Source: Variovorax sp. 679
Lineage (GTDB): Bacteria; Pseudomonadota; Gammaproteobacteria; Burkholderiales; Burkholderiaceae_C
Assembly: GCF_003952185.1 (NCBI RefSeq)
Contig: NZ_RXFS01000008.1
Location: 186,001-250,000 of the forward strand
Direction of reading: 5' to 3'
DNA: 64,000 nt
Shown: positions 16,317 to 24,848 of the stretch, one piece after another
How positions within the stretch are numbered: the first letter of the stretch is position 1
Layout: each line of letters begins with the position of its first letter
Translations under genes and position numbers: made by a program
Notes under the pieces: generated by a model
Told to the model about the DNA's origin: nothing
What the model saw: only the letters and a program-made list of their open reading frames with translations
Databases searched by the model: none

Positions 16317-17240
16317 ATGACTGCCATGCAAGACCTCAACGACATGGTTTTCTTCGCCGAAGTGGCCGAGCGCGGCGGCTTCGCGGCCGCCAGCCGGGCA
16401 CTCGGCATTCCCAAGTCGCGCCTCTCGCGCCGCGTGGCCGACCTGGAAGAGCGACTGGGCGTGCAACTGATGCAGCGCAGCACCCGCCGCCTGTCGCTCA
16501 CGCCGGCCGGCGAGATCTATCTGCGGCACTCGTCCGCCATGCGCGACGCGGCGCAGGCGGCGGCCGAGGCAGTTGCGCAGGTCCAGACCGAGCCCAGCGG
16601 GCTGGTGCGGCTGAGCTGCCCGGTCACCATTGCGCACAGCGGGCTGGCGCAGCTGATGCCGGTCTTCATGGAGCGCTATCCGGCGGTGCGCATCGACATA
16701 CGGGTGATCAACCGGCCGGTCGACCTGATCGAGGAGGGCATCGACATCGCACTGCGCGTGCGCCCCGTCATAGAAGACAGCACGGTGCTGGTGGCCAAGA
16801 CCTTCGGCTACAGCCGCGGCGTGCTGGTGGCTAGCCCGGTGCTGCTGGCGCGGCACGGCCCGGTGCAGACGGTGGCCGACCTGGCAAAGCTGCCCACGGC
16901 GGCCATGTCGGTCAACGGGGAAGGGCGCAGCGACTGGCGGCTGGAAGGCCCCGACGGCGAGAGCCTTGTTCATTCGCACACCCCGCATTACGTGGCGGAC
17001 GACCTGGCCACGCTGCAGCTCGGCGCAATAGGCGGCATCGGCGCAACCATGCTGCCCGACTACATGTGCCGTGCCGACGTGGAGGCCGGCCGGCTGGTGC
17101 GGCTGCTGCCCGGCTGGGGGCCGCCGCCGGTGGTGGCGCACATGGTGTTTCCGGCACGGCGGGCGCTGGTGCCGGCGGTGCGCAAGCTGATCGACTTCCT
17201 GATGGAGCACCTGCAGAGCGCCGACATGCAGATGTTCTAG
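16317..17240 (+). CDS. LysR-family transcriptional regulator
   Basis: 307 residues. The N-terminal winged HTH (residues about 7-65) shows DMVFFAEVAERGGFAAASRA then GIPKSRLSRRVADLEERLGV, followed by the substrate-binding-like domain from about 95. It belongs to the CrgA/AaeR-like group of LysR proteins. It is divergent from azoR, which it probably controls in response to a quinone or aromatic inducer (inference). ATG 16326 would give better spacing from the AGGAC site than ATG 16317, so the start may be three codons later. Confidence 0.9.
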   Translation: MTAMQDLNDMVFFAEVAERGGFAAASRALGIPKSRLSRRVADLEERLGVQLMQRSTRRLSLTPAGEIYLRHSSAMRDAAQAAAEAVAQVQTEPSGLVRLSCPVTIAHSGLAQLMPVFMERYPAVRIDIRVINRPVDLIEEGIDIALRVRPVIEDSTVLVAKTFGYSRGVLVASPVLLARHGPVQTVADLAKLPTAAMSVNGEGRSDWRLEGPDGESLVHSHTPHYVADDLATLQLGAIGGIGATMLPDYMCRADVEAGRLVRLLPGWGPPPVVAHMVFPARRALVPAVRKLIDFLMEHLQSADMQMF

Positions 17241-17276
17241 GGCTCGGGAGGAGTCGTTATGCGGAAAACGTCATAT

Positions 17277-17300
17277 CCAAACAAGCAGATATTCGTTTGG
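17277..17300. promoter_or_regulatory. Inverted repeat upstream of the peroxiredoxin/sulfate operon
   Basis: CCAAAC (17277-17282) and GTTTGG (17295-17300) form a 6-bp inverted repeat with a 12-base A/T-rich centre (AGATATTC), 55 bases before the peroxiredoxin ATG. It is a candidate operator, for example for a CysB-type sulfur regulator; identity is inferred from the sulfate genes downstream. Confidence 0.4.
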
Positions 17301-17354
17301 CATTGAAGCAAGGGTTCGCACAATCCGGGGCTCCCATCCAATCCAGGAGCGACC

Positions 17355-17996
17355 ATGGCTACTCTGCGACTCGGCGACACCGCCCCCAATTTCACTCAGG
17401 ATTCCAGCGAAGGCCCCATCGACTTCTACCAGTGGGCCGGCGATTCGTGGGTCGTGTTCTTCTCGCATCCGGCCGACTTCACGCCCGTGTGCACCACCGA
17501 GCTTGGCAAGACCGCGGCACTGTCGGGCGAATTCGCCAAGCGCGGCGTGAAGCCCATCGCGCTGAGCGTCGACCCGGCCACCAAGCACAAGGAATGGATC
17601 GGCGACATCAACGACACGCAGAACACCACGGTCAACTTTCCCATCATCGCGGACGCCGACCGCAAGGTTTCCGACCTGTACGACCTGATCCACCCGAACG
17701 CCTCGGCCACGGCCACCGTTCGCAGCGTGTTCATCATCGACCCGAAGAAGGTCATCCGCACCACCATCACCTACCCGGCGTCGACCGGTCGCAACTTCGA
17801 CGAGATCCTGCGCGTGATCGACTCGCTGCAGCTCACCGACAGCCACAAGGTCGCCACCCCCGTGAACTGGAAGGACGGCGACGACGTGGTCATCATCCCG
17901 GCCATCCAGGACCCGGCCGAGCTGGCGGAACGCTTCCCCAAGGGCTTCAAGGCCGTGCGCCCGTACCTGCGCATCACGCCGCAGCCGAACAAGTAA
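17355..17996 (+). CDS. 1-Cys peroxiredoxin (Prx6/AhpC-TSA type)
   Basis: 213 residues. The peroxidatic Cys46 sits in ADFTPVCTTELG, the Prx active-site motif P-x-x-x-T/S-x-x-C. No other cysteine is present, so it is a 1-Cys enzyme. The C-terminal domain (VNWKDGDDVVIIP, PYLRITPQP) is that of the Prx6 group. It reduces H2O2 and organic peroxides in the cytosol with an external thiol. It leads a run with a small hydrolase and the sulfate importer, all on the plus strand with short gaps, hinting at joint response to sulfur or redox stress. Confidence 0.92.
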   Translation: MATLRLGDTAPNFTQDSSEGPIDFYQWAGDSWVVFFSHPADFTPVCTTELGKTAALSGEFAKRGVKPIALSVDPATKHKEWIGDINDTQNTTVNFPIIADADRKVSDLYDLIHPNASATATVRSVFIIDPKKVIRTTITYPASTGRNFDEILRVIDSLQLTDSHKVATPVNWKDGDDVVIIPAIQDPAELAERFPKGFKAVRPYLRITPQPNK

Positions 17997-18016
17997 GCGG
18001 GCAGGACAGCGTCGTC

Positions 18017-18592
18017 ATGCAGACCCGCGTCGTCATCGTGCCCGGTTGGCGCGACTCCGGGCCCGGCCACTGGCAGAGCCTGTGGGAGGAGCGCATTCCG
18101 GGCGCCGCGCGCGTGGTGCAGGACGACTGGGCCTCGCCCAAGCGCGAAGCATGGGTCTCGACGCTGGCGAAGCTGATCCTCGACAGCCCCGGCCCGGTGG
18201 TGATCGCGGCGCACAGCCTGGGTTGCATCGCCACGGCCCACCTGCCTCCCGAGGCCGCGGCCCGCATCCAGGGCGCGTTGCTGGTCGCACCCGCCGACCC
18301 CGAGCGCCGCGCCGTGCTCTCCGACTTCGCGCCCGTGCCGTACGCCGCGCTGCCGTACCGCAGCATCGTGGTGGCCAGCAGCAACGATCCGTACTGCCCG
18401 ATCCGTCTTGCCGGCGCGTATTCGCGCGCCTGGGGCAGCGAGTTCGTGCGGATGCAGAATGCGGGCCACATCAACATCGATTCGGGGCACGGAGACTGGC
18501 CGCTGGGCTTAGCCTTGCTCCAGTCTTTGACCGACGAGCCCGCCGCATGGTCGGCGGGCCGTGAATTTTCAGAAAACCTGGCAACCACATGA
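18017..18592 (+). CDS. RBBP9/YdeN-family alpha/beta-hydrolase
   Basis: 191 residues from ATG 18017. The family entry motif VVIVPGWRDSGPGHWQSLWE is followed by the nucleophile elbow IAAHSLGCIA (Ser) and a late NAGHINIDSGHGDW with the catalytic His. Members are small serine hydrolases of unknown substrate. The gene sits 20 bases after the peroxiredoxin and overlaps the sulfate-binding protein gene by ATGA, a position that ties it to the sulfate operon, where RBBP9-like genes recur in related bacteria. Confidence 0.85.
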   Translation: MQTRVVIVPGWRDSGPGHWQSLWEERIPGAARVVQDDWASPKREAWVSTLAKLILDSPGPVVIAAHSLGCIATAHLPPEAAARIQGALLVAPADPERRAVLSDFAPVPYAALPYRSIVVASSNDPYCPIRLAGAYSRAWGSEFVRMQNAGHINIDSGHGDWPLGLALLQSLTDEPAAWSAGREFSENLATT

Positions 18593-19605
18593 CTTCCAGA
18601 ATCAAGACCTTCGTCGCCGTGCTCGCGCTGGCGTCCTCCGCACTCGCCGGCAGCACCGCCTTCGCGCAAGGCACCGGGCTGCTGAACGCCTCCTACGACG
18701 TGGCCCGCGAGTTCTACAAGGACTACAACGCGGCCTTCGTGGCGCACTACAAGAAGGCGACCGGCAAGGACGTGAAGATCGACCAGTCGCATGGCGGCTC
18801 CAGCGCGCAGGCCCGCGCGGTGGCCGACGGCCTCGACGCCGATGTGGTCACGATGAACACCTCCACCGACATCGACTTCCTCGCCAACGCCGGCGTGGTC
18901 GCCAAGGACTGGAACAAGAAATTCCCCGAGAACGCAGCGCCGACCACGTCGACCATGCTGTTCCTGGTGCGCAACGGCAACCCCAAGGGCATCAAGGACT
19001 GGGACGACCTGGTCAAGCCCGGCGTGCAGGTCGTGATCGTCAACCCCAAGACCGGCGGCAACGGCCGCTACGCCTACCTGGCCGCCTGGGGCTACATCAA
19101 GAAGAAGGGCGGCACCGACGCCCAGGCCGCCGAGTTCGTCGGCAAGCTGTTCAAGAACGTGCCTGTGCTGGCGCGCGGCGGCCGCGACGCGACCACCGCC
19201 TTCCTGCAACGCAACATCGGCGATGCGCTGATCACCTTCGAATCGGAAGTGGTGTCCATCGACCGCGAATTCGGCACCGGCAAGGTCGACTCTGTCTACC
19301 CGTCGATCAGCATCGTGGCCGAGAACCCGGTGGCCGTGGTCGAGCGCACCGTCGCCAAGAAGGGCACCGGCGAACTCGCCAAGGCTTACCTCGACTGGCT
19401 GTATTCCGAAGAAGCGCAGGAAATCGCCGCCAAGCACGCGCTGCGTCCGCGCTCGCAAGCCGTACTCAAGAAGTACGCCTCGACCTTCAAGCCGCTGCAA
19501 CTCTTCACGGTGCAGGAACTGTTCGGCAGCCTCGGCGAAGCGCAGAAGGTGCACTTCAATGACGGCGGCCAGTTCGACAAGCTGTATACGCCCGGCGGCA
19601 AGTAA
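18589..19605 (+). CDS. sbp: Periplasmic sulfate-binding protein
   Basis: 338 residues with signal peptide (ending TAFAQ near 26). LLNASYDVAREFYKDYN is the start of the sulfate/thiosulfate binding-protein fold; QSHGGSSAQARAV and ARGGRDATTAFLQRNIGDAL carry the serine and backbone contacts for sulfate. It delivers sulfate (or thiosulfate) to CysTWA. The next gene begins directly at the base after its stop. Confidence 0.95.
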   Translation: MTSRIKTFVAVLALASSALAGSTAFAQGTGLLNASYDVAREFYKDYNAAFVAHYKKATGKDVKIDQSHGGSSAQARAVADGLDADVVTMNTSTDIDFLANAGVVAKDWNKKFPENAAPTTSTMLFLVRNGNPKGIKDWDDLVKPGVQVVIVNPKTGGNGRYAYLAAWGYIKKKGGTDAQAAEFVGKLFKNVPVLARGGRDATTAFLQRNIGDALITFESEVVSIDREFGTGKVDSVYPSISIVAENPVAVVERTVAKKGTGELAKAYLDWLYSEEAQEIAAKHALRPRSQAVLKKYASTFKPLQLFTVQELFGSLGEAQKVHFNDGGQFDKLYTPGGK

Positions 19606-20493
19606 ATGAGCGGCGCTGTTACTTCGGCGCTCCCGTCCGCGGGAGCGCCTTTTTCGCGTGCCAACCGGGCAGGGGGCGCCAAGCGCGTGCTGCCCGGTTT
19701 CCACATCACGCTCGGCTTCTCGATTCTTTACCTGAGCCTGATCGTGCTGATCCCGCTGTCGGCGCTGGTCTTCAAGACCTTCACGCTGAGCTGGGAGCAA
19801 TTCTGGGTGGCCGTGACCGCACCTCGCGTGATGGCCTCGTACCGCCTGACCTTCGGCGCATCGCTGTTCGCGGCCATCGTGAATGCGGTGTTCGGCCTGC
19901 TGGTGGCCTGGGTGCTGGTGCGCTACAAGTTTCCGGGCAAGCGCATCGTCGATGCGCTGGTCGACCTGCCTTTCGCGCTGCCGACTGCCGTGGCCGGCAT
20001 TTCGCTGACCGCGCTGCTCGCGGGCAACGGATGGGTCGGGCAGCTGCTCGAGCCGCACGGCATCAAGCTGGCATTCACGCCGGCGGGCGTGGTCATCGCG
20101 CTGATCTTCATCGGGCTGCCCTTCGTGGTGCGCACGGTGCAGCCGGTGCTCGAAGACGCCGAGAAAGAGCTGGAAGAAGCCGCCACCTCGCTGGGCGCGA
20201 CGCGCCTGCAGACCTTCACCAAGGTGATCTTCCCGTCGATCGGGCCTGCGCTGTTCACCGGTTTTGCCATGGCGTTCGCGCGCGCCATCGGCGAGTACGG
20301 CTCGGTGATATTCATCGCGGGCAACATGCCGATGATCTCGGAGATCACGCCGCTCATCATCATCGGCAAGCTGGAGCAATACGACTACGCGGGCGCCACT
20401 GCCGTTGCGCTGGTGATGCTGGTCATTTCGTTCATCCTGCTGCTGGTCATCAACGGCCTGCAGGCATGGCAGCGTCGCCGCGCGGGAGCCTGA
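19606..20493 (+). CDS. cysT: Sulfate ABC transporter permease CysT
   Basis: 295 residues with about six membrane segments and the EAA loop EEAATSLGATRLQTFTKVIF (about 189-208) that docks the ATPase. The pair with CysW forms the channel of the sulfate importer. The start codon is adjacent to the sbp stop; CysW follows after one base. Confidence 0.95.
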   Translation: MSGAVTSALPSAGAPFSRANRAGGAKRVLPGFHITLGFSILYLSLIVLIPLSALVFKTFTLSWEQFWVAVTAPRVMASYRLTFGASLFAAIVNAVFGLLVAWVLVRYKFPGKRIVDALVDLPFALPTAVAGISLTALLAGNGWVGQLLEPHGIKLAFTPAGVVIALIFIGLPFVVRTVQPVLEDAEKELEEAATSLGATRLQTFTKVIFPSIGPALFTGFAMAFARAIGEYGSVIFIAGNMPMISEITPLIIIGKLEQYDYAGATAVALVMLVISFILLLVINGLQAWQRRRAGA

Positions 20494-20494
20494 C

Positions 20495-21397
20495 ATGAGC
20501 GCACCATCCAAAGTCATTCGCCGCGCGCAGGCCGGCACCACCGAATCCGCCTGGGTGCGCTGGACGCTGATCGGCCTTGCGCTCGGGTTCATGTTCCTGT
20601 TCCTCGTGCTGCCGCTGGCCGCCGTGGCAACCGAGGCGCTGCGCAAGGGCCTCAACGCCTACCTCGACGCGCTGAAGGAGCCCGACGCCTGGAGCGCCAT
20701 CCGCCTCACGTTGATCACGGCCGCCATCGCGGTGCCGATGAACCTCGTGTTCGGTGTGGCCGCGGCATGGGCCGTCGCCAAGTTCGAGTTCCGCGGCAAG
20801 GCCTTTCTCACCACGCTGATCGACCTGCCGTTCGCGGTGTCGCCGGTGGTGGCGGGCCTGATCTACGTGCTGGTGTTCGGCGCGCAGGGCTGGCTCGGTC
20901 CGTGGCTGGCCGAGCACGACATCAAGATCATCTTCGCCGTGCCCGGCATCGTGCTGGCCACCGTGTTCGTGACCTTTCCGTTCATCGCGCGCGAACTCAT
21001 TCCGCTGATGCAGGCACAGGGCACCGACGAGGAACAGGCCGCCATCGTGCTCGGCGCGACCGGCTGGCAGACCTTCTGGCGCGTGACGCTGCCCAACATC
21101 AAGTGGGGCCTGCTGTACGGCGTGATCCTGTGCAACGCGCGCGCCATGGGCGAGTTCGGCGCGGTGTCGGTGGTGTCTGGCCACATCCGCGGCCAGACCA
21201 ACACCATGCCGCTGCACGTGGAAGTGCTCTACAACGAATACCAGTCGGTGGCCGCGTTCGCCGTGGCCTCGCTGCTGGCGATCCTGGCGCTGGTCACGCT
21301 GGTGATCAAGTCGGTCATCGAGTGGCGCCACGAGCGCGAGATGAAAGCCATTGCCGAGCTGCCCCCGGAACGGCCCCCTGAAACCACGGCGGCCTGA
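20495..21397 (+). CDS. cysW: Sulfate ABC transporter permease CysW
   Basis: 300 residues, six membrane segments, EAA loop QAAIVLGATGWQTFWRVTLP with the conserved Gly. Partner of CysT in the inner membrane. The acidic, proline-rich C-terminal tail (ELPPERPPETTAA) is cytosolic. Confidence 0.95.
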   Translation: MSAPSKVIRRAQAGTTESAWVRWTLIGLALGFMFLFLVLPLAAVATEALRKGLNAYLDALKEPDAWSAIRLTLITAAIAVPMNLVFGVAAAWAVAKFEFRGKAFLTTLIDLPFAVSPVVAGLIYVLVFGAQGWLGPWLAEHDIKIIFAVPGIVLATVFVTFPFIARELIPLMQAQGTDEEQAAIVLGATGWQTFWRVTLPNIKWGLLYGVILCNARAMGEFGAVSVVSGHIRGQTNTMPLHVEVLYNEYQSVAAFAVASLLAILALVTLVIKSVIEWRHEREMKAIAELPPERPPETTAA

Positions 21398-21416
21398 GCC
21401 TGAGAGAGAAGAAATC

Positions 21417-22514
21417 ATGAGCATCGAAATCCGCAACATCAGCAAGCAGTTCGGCGATTTCCGCGCGCTGCGCGACGTGAGCCTCGACGTCGATTCGGGC
21501 GAACTGGTCGCTCTGCTCGGCCCCTCGGGCTGCGGCAAGACCACGCTGCTGCGCATCATCGCGGGGCTGGAGACGGCCGACACCGGCAGCATCCTGTTCT
21601 CGGGCGAGGACACCACCGACGTGCACGTGCGCGAGCGGCAGGTGGGCTTCGTGTTCCAGCACTACGCGCTGTTCCGCCACATGACCGTGTTCGAGAACGT
21701 GGCCTTCGGCCTGCGCGTGAAGCCGCGCAAGGAGCGCCCGAGCGACGCGCAGATCAAGGCCAAGGTGACCGACCTGCTTAAGCTCGTACAGCTCGACTGG
21801 CTGGCCGACCGCTACCCGTCGCAGCTCTCGGGCGGCCAGCGCCAGCGCATTGCGCTGGCCCGCGCGCTGGCGGTGGAGCCCAAGGTGCTGCTGCTCGACG
21901 AACCCTTCGGCGCGCTCGACGCCAAGGTGCGCAAGGAACTGCGCCGCTGGTTGCGCCGGCTGCACGACGAATTGCACGTCACATCGATCTTCGTCACGCA
22001 CGACCAGGAAGAAGCGCTCGAAGTGGCCGACCGCGTGGTGGTCATCAACAAGGGGCAGATCGAGCAGGTCGGCTCGCCGCAGGAGGTGTGGGACCAGCCG
22101 GCCAGCCCGTTCGTCTACGGCTTCCTGGGCGACGTGAATCTCTTCCACGGCCGTGCCGACAACGGCGCGGTGCAGCTCGACGGCATGCGCCTCGAGTCGC
22201 CCGAGCACAGCGAGGCGCGCGATGCCAAGGCGCGCGCCTACGTTCGCCCGCATGACATCGACGTGACACGCTACGTGACCGGTGCCTCGGGCATCGTCGC
22301 CACGCTGTCGCGCGCGATCGTCGTCGGACCCATCGCGCGGCTGGAACTTGAGCCCACGGAATCGAATCCAGATAATCCGGGCTCCGGAACCATCATCGAA
22401 GCGCAACTCCCTGCGCAACAGTTCCGCGACCTGGGCTTGAAGGAAGGCGACACCGTCGTCGCTAATCCACGCAAGGCCAGGGTGTTCGTAGAAGAAGATT
22501 GGGTATCTCCTTGA
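21417..22514 (+). CDS. cysA: Sulfate/thiosulfate import ATPase CysA
   Basis: 365 residues from ATG 21417. Walker A GPSGCGKTT, signature LSGGQRQR, Walker B VLLLDEPFGALDA and the switch His in FVTHDQEEALE are all intact. The C-terminal regulatory TOBE-like part from about 245 is typical of CysA. It powers sulfate uptake through CysT/CysW. Its last 16 bases overlap the dsbB reading frame. Confidence 0.95.
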   Translation: MSIEIRNISKQFGDFRALRDVSLDVDSGELVALLGPSGCGKTTLLRIIAGLETADTGSILFSGEDTTDVHVRERQVGFVFQHYALFRHMTVFENVAFGLRVKPRKERPSDAQIKAKVTDLLKLVQLDWLADRYPSQLSGGQRQRIALARALAVEPKVLLLDEPFGALDAKVRKELRRWLRRLHDELHVTSIFVTHDQEEALEVADRVVVINKGQIEQVGSPQEVWDQPASPFVYGFLGDVNLFHGRADNGAVQLDGMRLESPEHSEARDAKARAYVRPHDIDVTRYVTGASGIVATLSRAIVVGPIARLELEPTESNPDNPGSGTIIEAQLPAQQFRDLGLKEGDTVVANPRKARVFVEEDWVSP

Positions 22515-23014
22515 TCGCTTGGTACTTCGGCGCGCCGCGCCGCGCGTTTGGTCTGATCTGCCTTGCCTGCGTCCTGATGCTGGCTTTCGGGCTCTACCTG
22601 CAGCACGTGGTCGGGCTCGAACCCTGTCCCATGTGCATCGTCCAGCGTTATGCGCTGGTGCTGGTGGCGCTGTTCACCGGGCTGGCTGGCGTGTTCCGCA
22701 ACGTGGGCCTTCGAGCCCTGAGCGGAGTGCTCGCGTTGGTGGCGGCGGTGGGCGGTGCCTACACGGCAGCCTCGCAGAGCTGGCTGCAGTGGTATCCGCC
22801 CGAAGTCGTGTCCTGCGGGCGCGACCTCTACGGAATGATCGAGACCTTCCCGCTGAAGCGCGCGCTGCCGATGATCTTCCGCGGCGGCGGCGACTGCTCG
22901 AAGATCGACTGGTCGCTGTTCGGCCTGACGCTGGCGAACTGGTCGTTCATCGCGTTCGTGGTGTTGTCGCTGCTGCTGATCACGCTGCTGCTTCGTTCGC
23001 GACGCGCGCGCTGA
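22499..23014 (+). CDS. dsbB: Disulfide bond formation protein B
   Basis: 171 residues, four membrane segments. The first periplasmic loop holds EPCPMCIVQRYAL with Cys43 and Cys46; the second holds Cys106 and Cys133 (VVSCGRDL and GGDCSKID). DsbB reoxidises DsbA and passes electrons to quinone. The TTG at 22499 overlaps cysA; another TTG four codons later is possible, so the exact start is uncertain. Closed by a terminator. Confidence 0.9.
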   Translation: MGISLIAWYFGAPRRAFGLICLACVLMLAFGLYLQHVVGLEPCPMCIVQRYALVLVALFTGLAGVFRNVGLRALSGVLALVAAVGGAYTAASQSWLQWYPPEVVSCGRDLYGMIETFPLKRALPMIFRGGGDCSKIDWSLFGLTLANWSFIAFVVLSLLLITLLLRSRRAR

Positions 23015-23035
23015 GCATTCCCGCCCGCCGTTCTG

Positions 23036-23064
23036 AAGCCGCCCCCGGCCGAGGGCGGCTTTTT
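23036..23064 (+). terminator. Terminator after dsbB
   Basis: A 9-bp stem AAGCCGCCC / GGGCGGCTT (23036-23044 with 23053-23061), 8-base loop, T run. It also faces the end of the convergent small secreted protein gene. Confidence 0.88.
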
Positions 23065-23077
23065 CACATCGCCGGGT

Positions 23078-23425
23078 TCAGTTGTACCAACCCTGGCCAG
23101 AGAAGCCGCAGGTCAATTCCTGGATCAGGCTGCGCCAATACCAGCGGCTCGCGCAACTGTCGGCGATTGCGGTGTTCACCGGCTGATCCATTTCCGGCTT
23201 GGCCGGTGCAACCAGGCTCAGCAGGTCTTGCCGGGCCGATGCCTCTTCCATCTTGATCTTCGATGCAGGCGCGCCGACGCTGGCGATGATGCCCGTCGTC
23301 TGCAGCGCGTCGCTGTCCTGCGGCGTATGGGCCGCTCCCGCGGTGCCGCTGAATGCCAGCAGCGTTGCAACCGCGCCTGCCAGTGCTGCGTTGCGCAGCA
23401 GCGTGTTCGACTGTTTGAATTTCAT
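23078..23425 (-). CDS. Small secreted hypothetical protein
   Basis: 115 residues from ATG 23425, with AAGGAAGGGAA upstream as ribosome binding site. A clear signal peptide (MKFKQSNTLLRNAALAGAVA... ending AGAA near 32). The mature part is about 80 residues, with two cysteines near the C-terminus (DSCASRWYW and ELTCGFSG) and an aromatic tail GQGWYN. I do not recognise the family. It is convergent with dsbB and divergent from the MacAB system. The periplasmic location and cysteine pair suggest a small disulfide-bonded envelope protein. Confidence 0.65.
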   Translation of the reverse strand: MKFKQSNTLLRNAALAGAVATLLAFSGTAGAAHTPQDSDALQTTGIIASVGAPASKIKMEEASARQDLLSLVAPAKPEMDQPVNTAIADSCASRWYWRSLIQELTCGFSGQGWYN

Positions 23426-23456
23426 GGTCGTTTCCCTTCCTTGAACTTTCGGTTTA

Positions 23457-23477
23457 TGCACGGCAACAGGCCGTGCA
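23457..23477. repeat. Perfect hairpin in the leader of the small secreted protein gene
   Basis: TGCACGGC (23457-23464) and GCCGTGCA (23470-23477) form a perfect 8-bp stem with a 5-base loop, 32 bases upstream of the minus-strand start at 23425. It is either a regulator site or a structured 5' leader. Confidence 0.5.
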
Positions 23478-23678
23478 ATCGAAAAATTTAGGCCACCGGA
23501 AAGCGCCGTGACAGTGCAGAAAGTCACGCTCTCGTAACGCTGCGAATCGGTTTGTCGCCAGGCCACGGGGCTTTAAAGAATCTTCAGTAAACGCGGCTAG
23601 GATGACATCGGACCCCCTGGTTCCTTGCCACTTTTGCGCAGCCTGTCCGCCACGCAACGTCACTCCGGTTCCCCCCGC

Positions 23679-24848
23679 ATGCCCACTATCCAACCCCGGC
23701 GATCACGCAAACTTGTCATCGGCATTGCCGTTCTCGTCGTGCTGGCGGTCATCGCCTCCTTCTGGCTGAGCCCGGCCAGAAAGGTCGAATACCTCACTGC
23801 CACCGTGCAGCGCACCGACCTCGAGAACGCCGTGCTGGCCACCGGCGTGCTGCAGGCGCTCAAGCAGGTGGAGGTGGGGGCGCAGGTGAGCGGCCAGCTC
23901 AAGTCGCTGAAGGTGGTGCTCGGGCAGACGGTGAAGAAGGGCGACTGGCTGGCCGAGATCGACCCCGTCATCTCGCAGAACACCTTCGCGCAGGAACAGG
24001 CCAAGCTCGACAACCTGCAGGCGCAGAGGCTCGCGAAGGAAGTACGTGTCAAGCAGGCGCAGCTCACCTGGACGCGCCAGCAGGAAATGCTCGCGCAGGA
24101 CGCGGCCGCGAAGCAGGACATGGAAAGCGCCGACGCCGAGCTGCGCGCGCTGCGTGCCGACGCGGTGTCGCTGGAGGCGCAGATCCGCCAGCAGAAGCTG
24201 GCCGTGGCCTCGGCGCAGCAGAACCTCTCGTACACGCGCATCGTCGCGCCCATCGACGGCGACGTGGTTTCCATCAACACGCTCGAAGGGCAGACAGTGG
24301 TCGCCGCCTTCCAGGTGCCCACGCTGATGAAGCTGGCCGACCTCTCGACCATGACCGTCAAGGCGCAGGTGTCCGAGGCCGACGTGGTGCGCGTGAAGCC
24401 GGGGCAGCCGGTGTACTTCACCATCCTCGGCGACCCCGACAAGCGCTACCACGGCACGTTGCGCTCGGTGCAGCCCTCGCCCGAGAAGATCAACAACGCC
24501 GTGTTCTTCAACGCATTGTTCGACGTGCCCAACCCCGACCGCACGCTGCGCGTGGACATGACGGCCCAGGTCGCCATCCTGCTGGGCGAGGCGAAGCAGG
24601 CTCTGACCGTGCCGCTCACGGCGCTGGGCACGCGCGACAAGGACGGCCGCCAGGAAGTGCGCGTGCTCAAGGCCGACCAGACCGTGGAAACGCGGAAGGT
24701 GCGCGTCGGCATCGCCAACAACTTCCAGGCGCAGGTGCTCGAAGGTCTGAAGGAAGGCGACAACGTCATCACTGGCGATGCTTCGGCGGTGCTGGAGCGT
24801 GGCGAGACCGGCGACAACGGCAACGGCGGCGGACGGGGCAAGCGCTGA
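23679..24848 (+). CDS. macA: MacA-like membrane fusion protein
   Basis: 389 residues from ATG 23679. One N-terminal membrane anchor (KLVIGIAVLVVLAVIASFWL), biotinyl-lipoyl halves (QVEVGAQVSGQLKSLKVVLG and SYTRIVAPIDGDVVSINTLE) around a coiled coil (about 110-190), then beta-barrel and membrane-proximal parts. It links MacB to an outer-membrane channel in the periplasm. The one-base overlap with macB shows a shared operon. Confidence 0.92.
   Translation: MPTIQPRRSRKLVIGIAVLVVLAVIASFWLSPARKVEYLTATVQRTDLENAVLATGVLQALKQVEVGAQVSGQLKSLKVVLGQTVKKGDWLAEIDPVISQNTFAQEQAKLDNLQAQRLAKEVRVKQAQLTWTRQQEMLAQDAAAKQDMESADAELRALRADAVSLEAQIRQQKLAVASAQQNLSYTRIVAPIDGDVVSINTLEGQTVVAAFQVPTLMKLADLSTMTVKAQVSEADVVRVKPGQPVYFTILGDPDKRYHGTLRSVQPSPEKINNAVFFNALFDVPNPDRTLRVDMTAQVAILLGEAKQALTVPLTALGTRDKDGRQEVRVLKADQTVETRKVRVGIANNFQAQVLEGLKEGDNVITGDASAVLERGETGDNGNGGGRGKR

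Noticed and set aside
17974..20655. Long minus-strand frame opposite the sulfate operon
   Set aside because: Shadow of sbp/cysT; composition biased to Arg, Gln and His without domain pattern.
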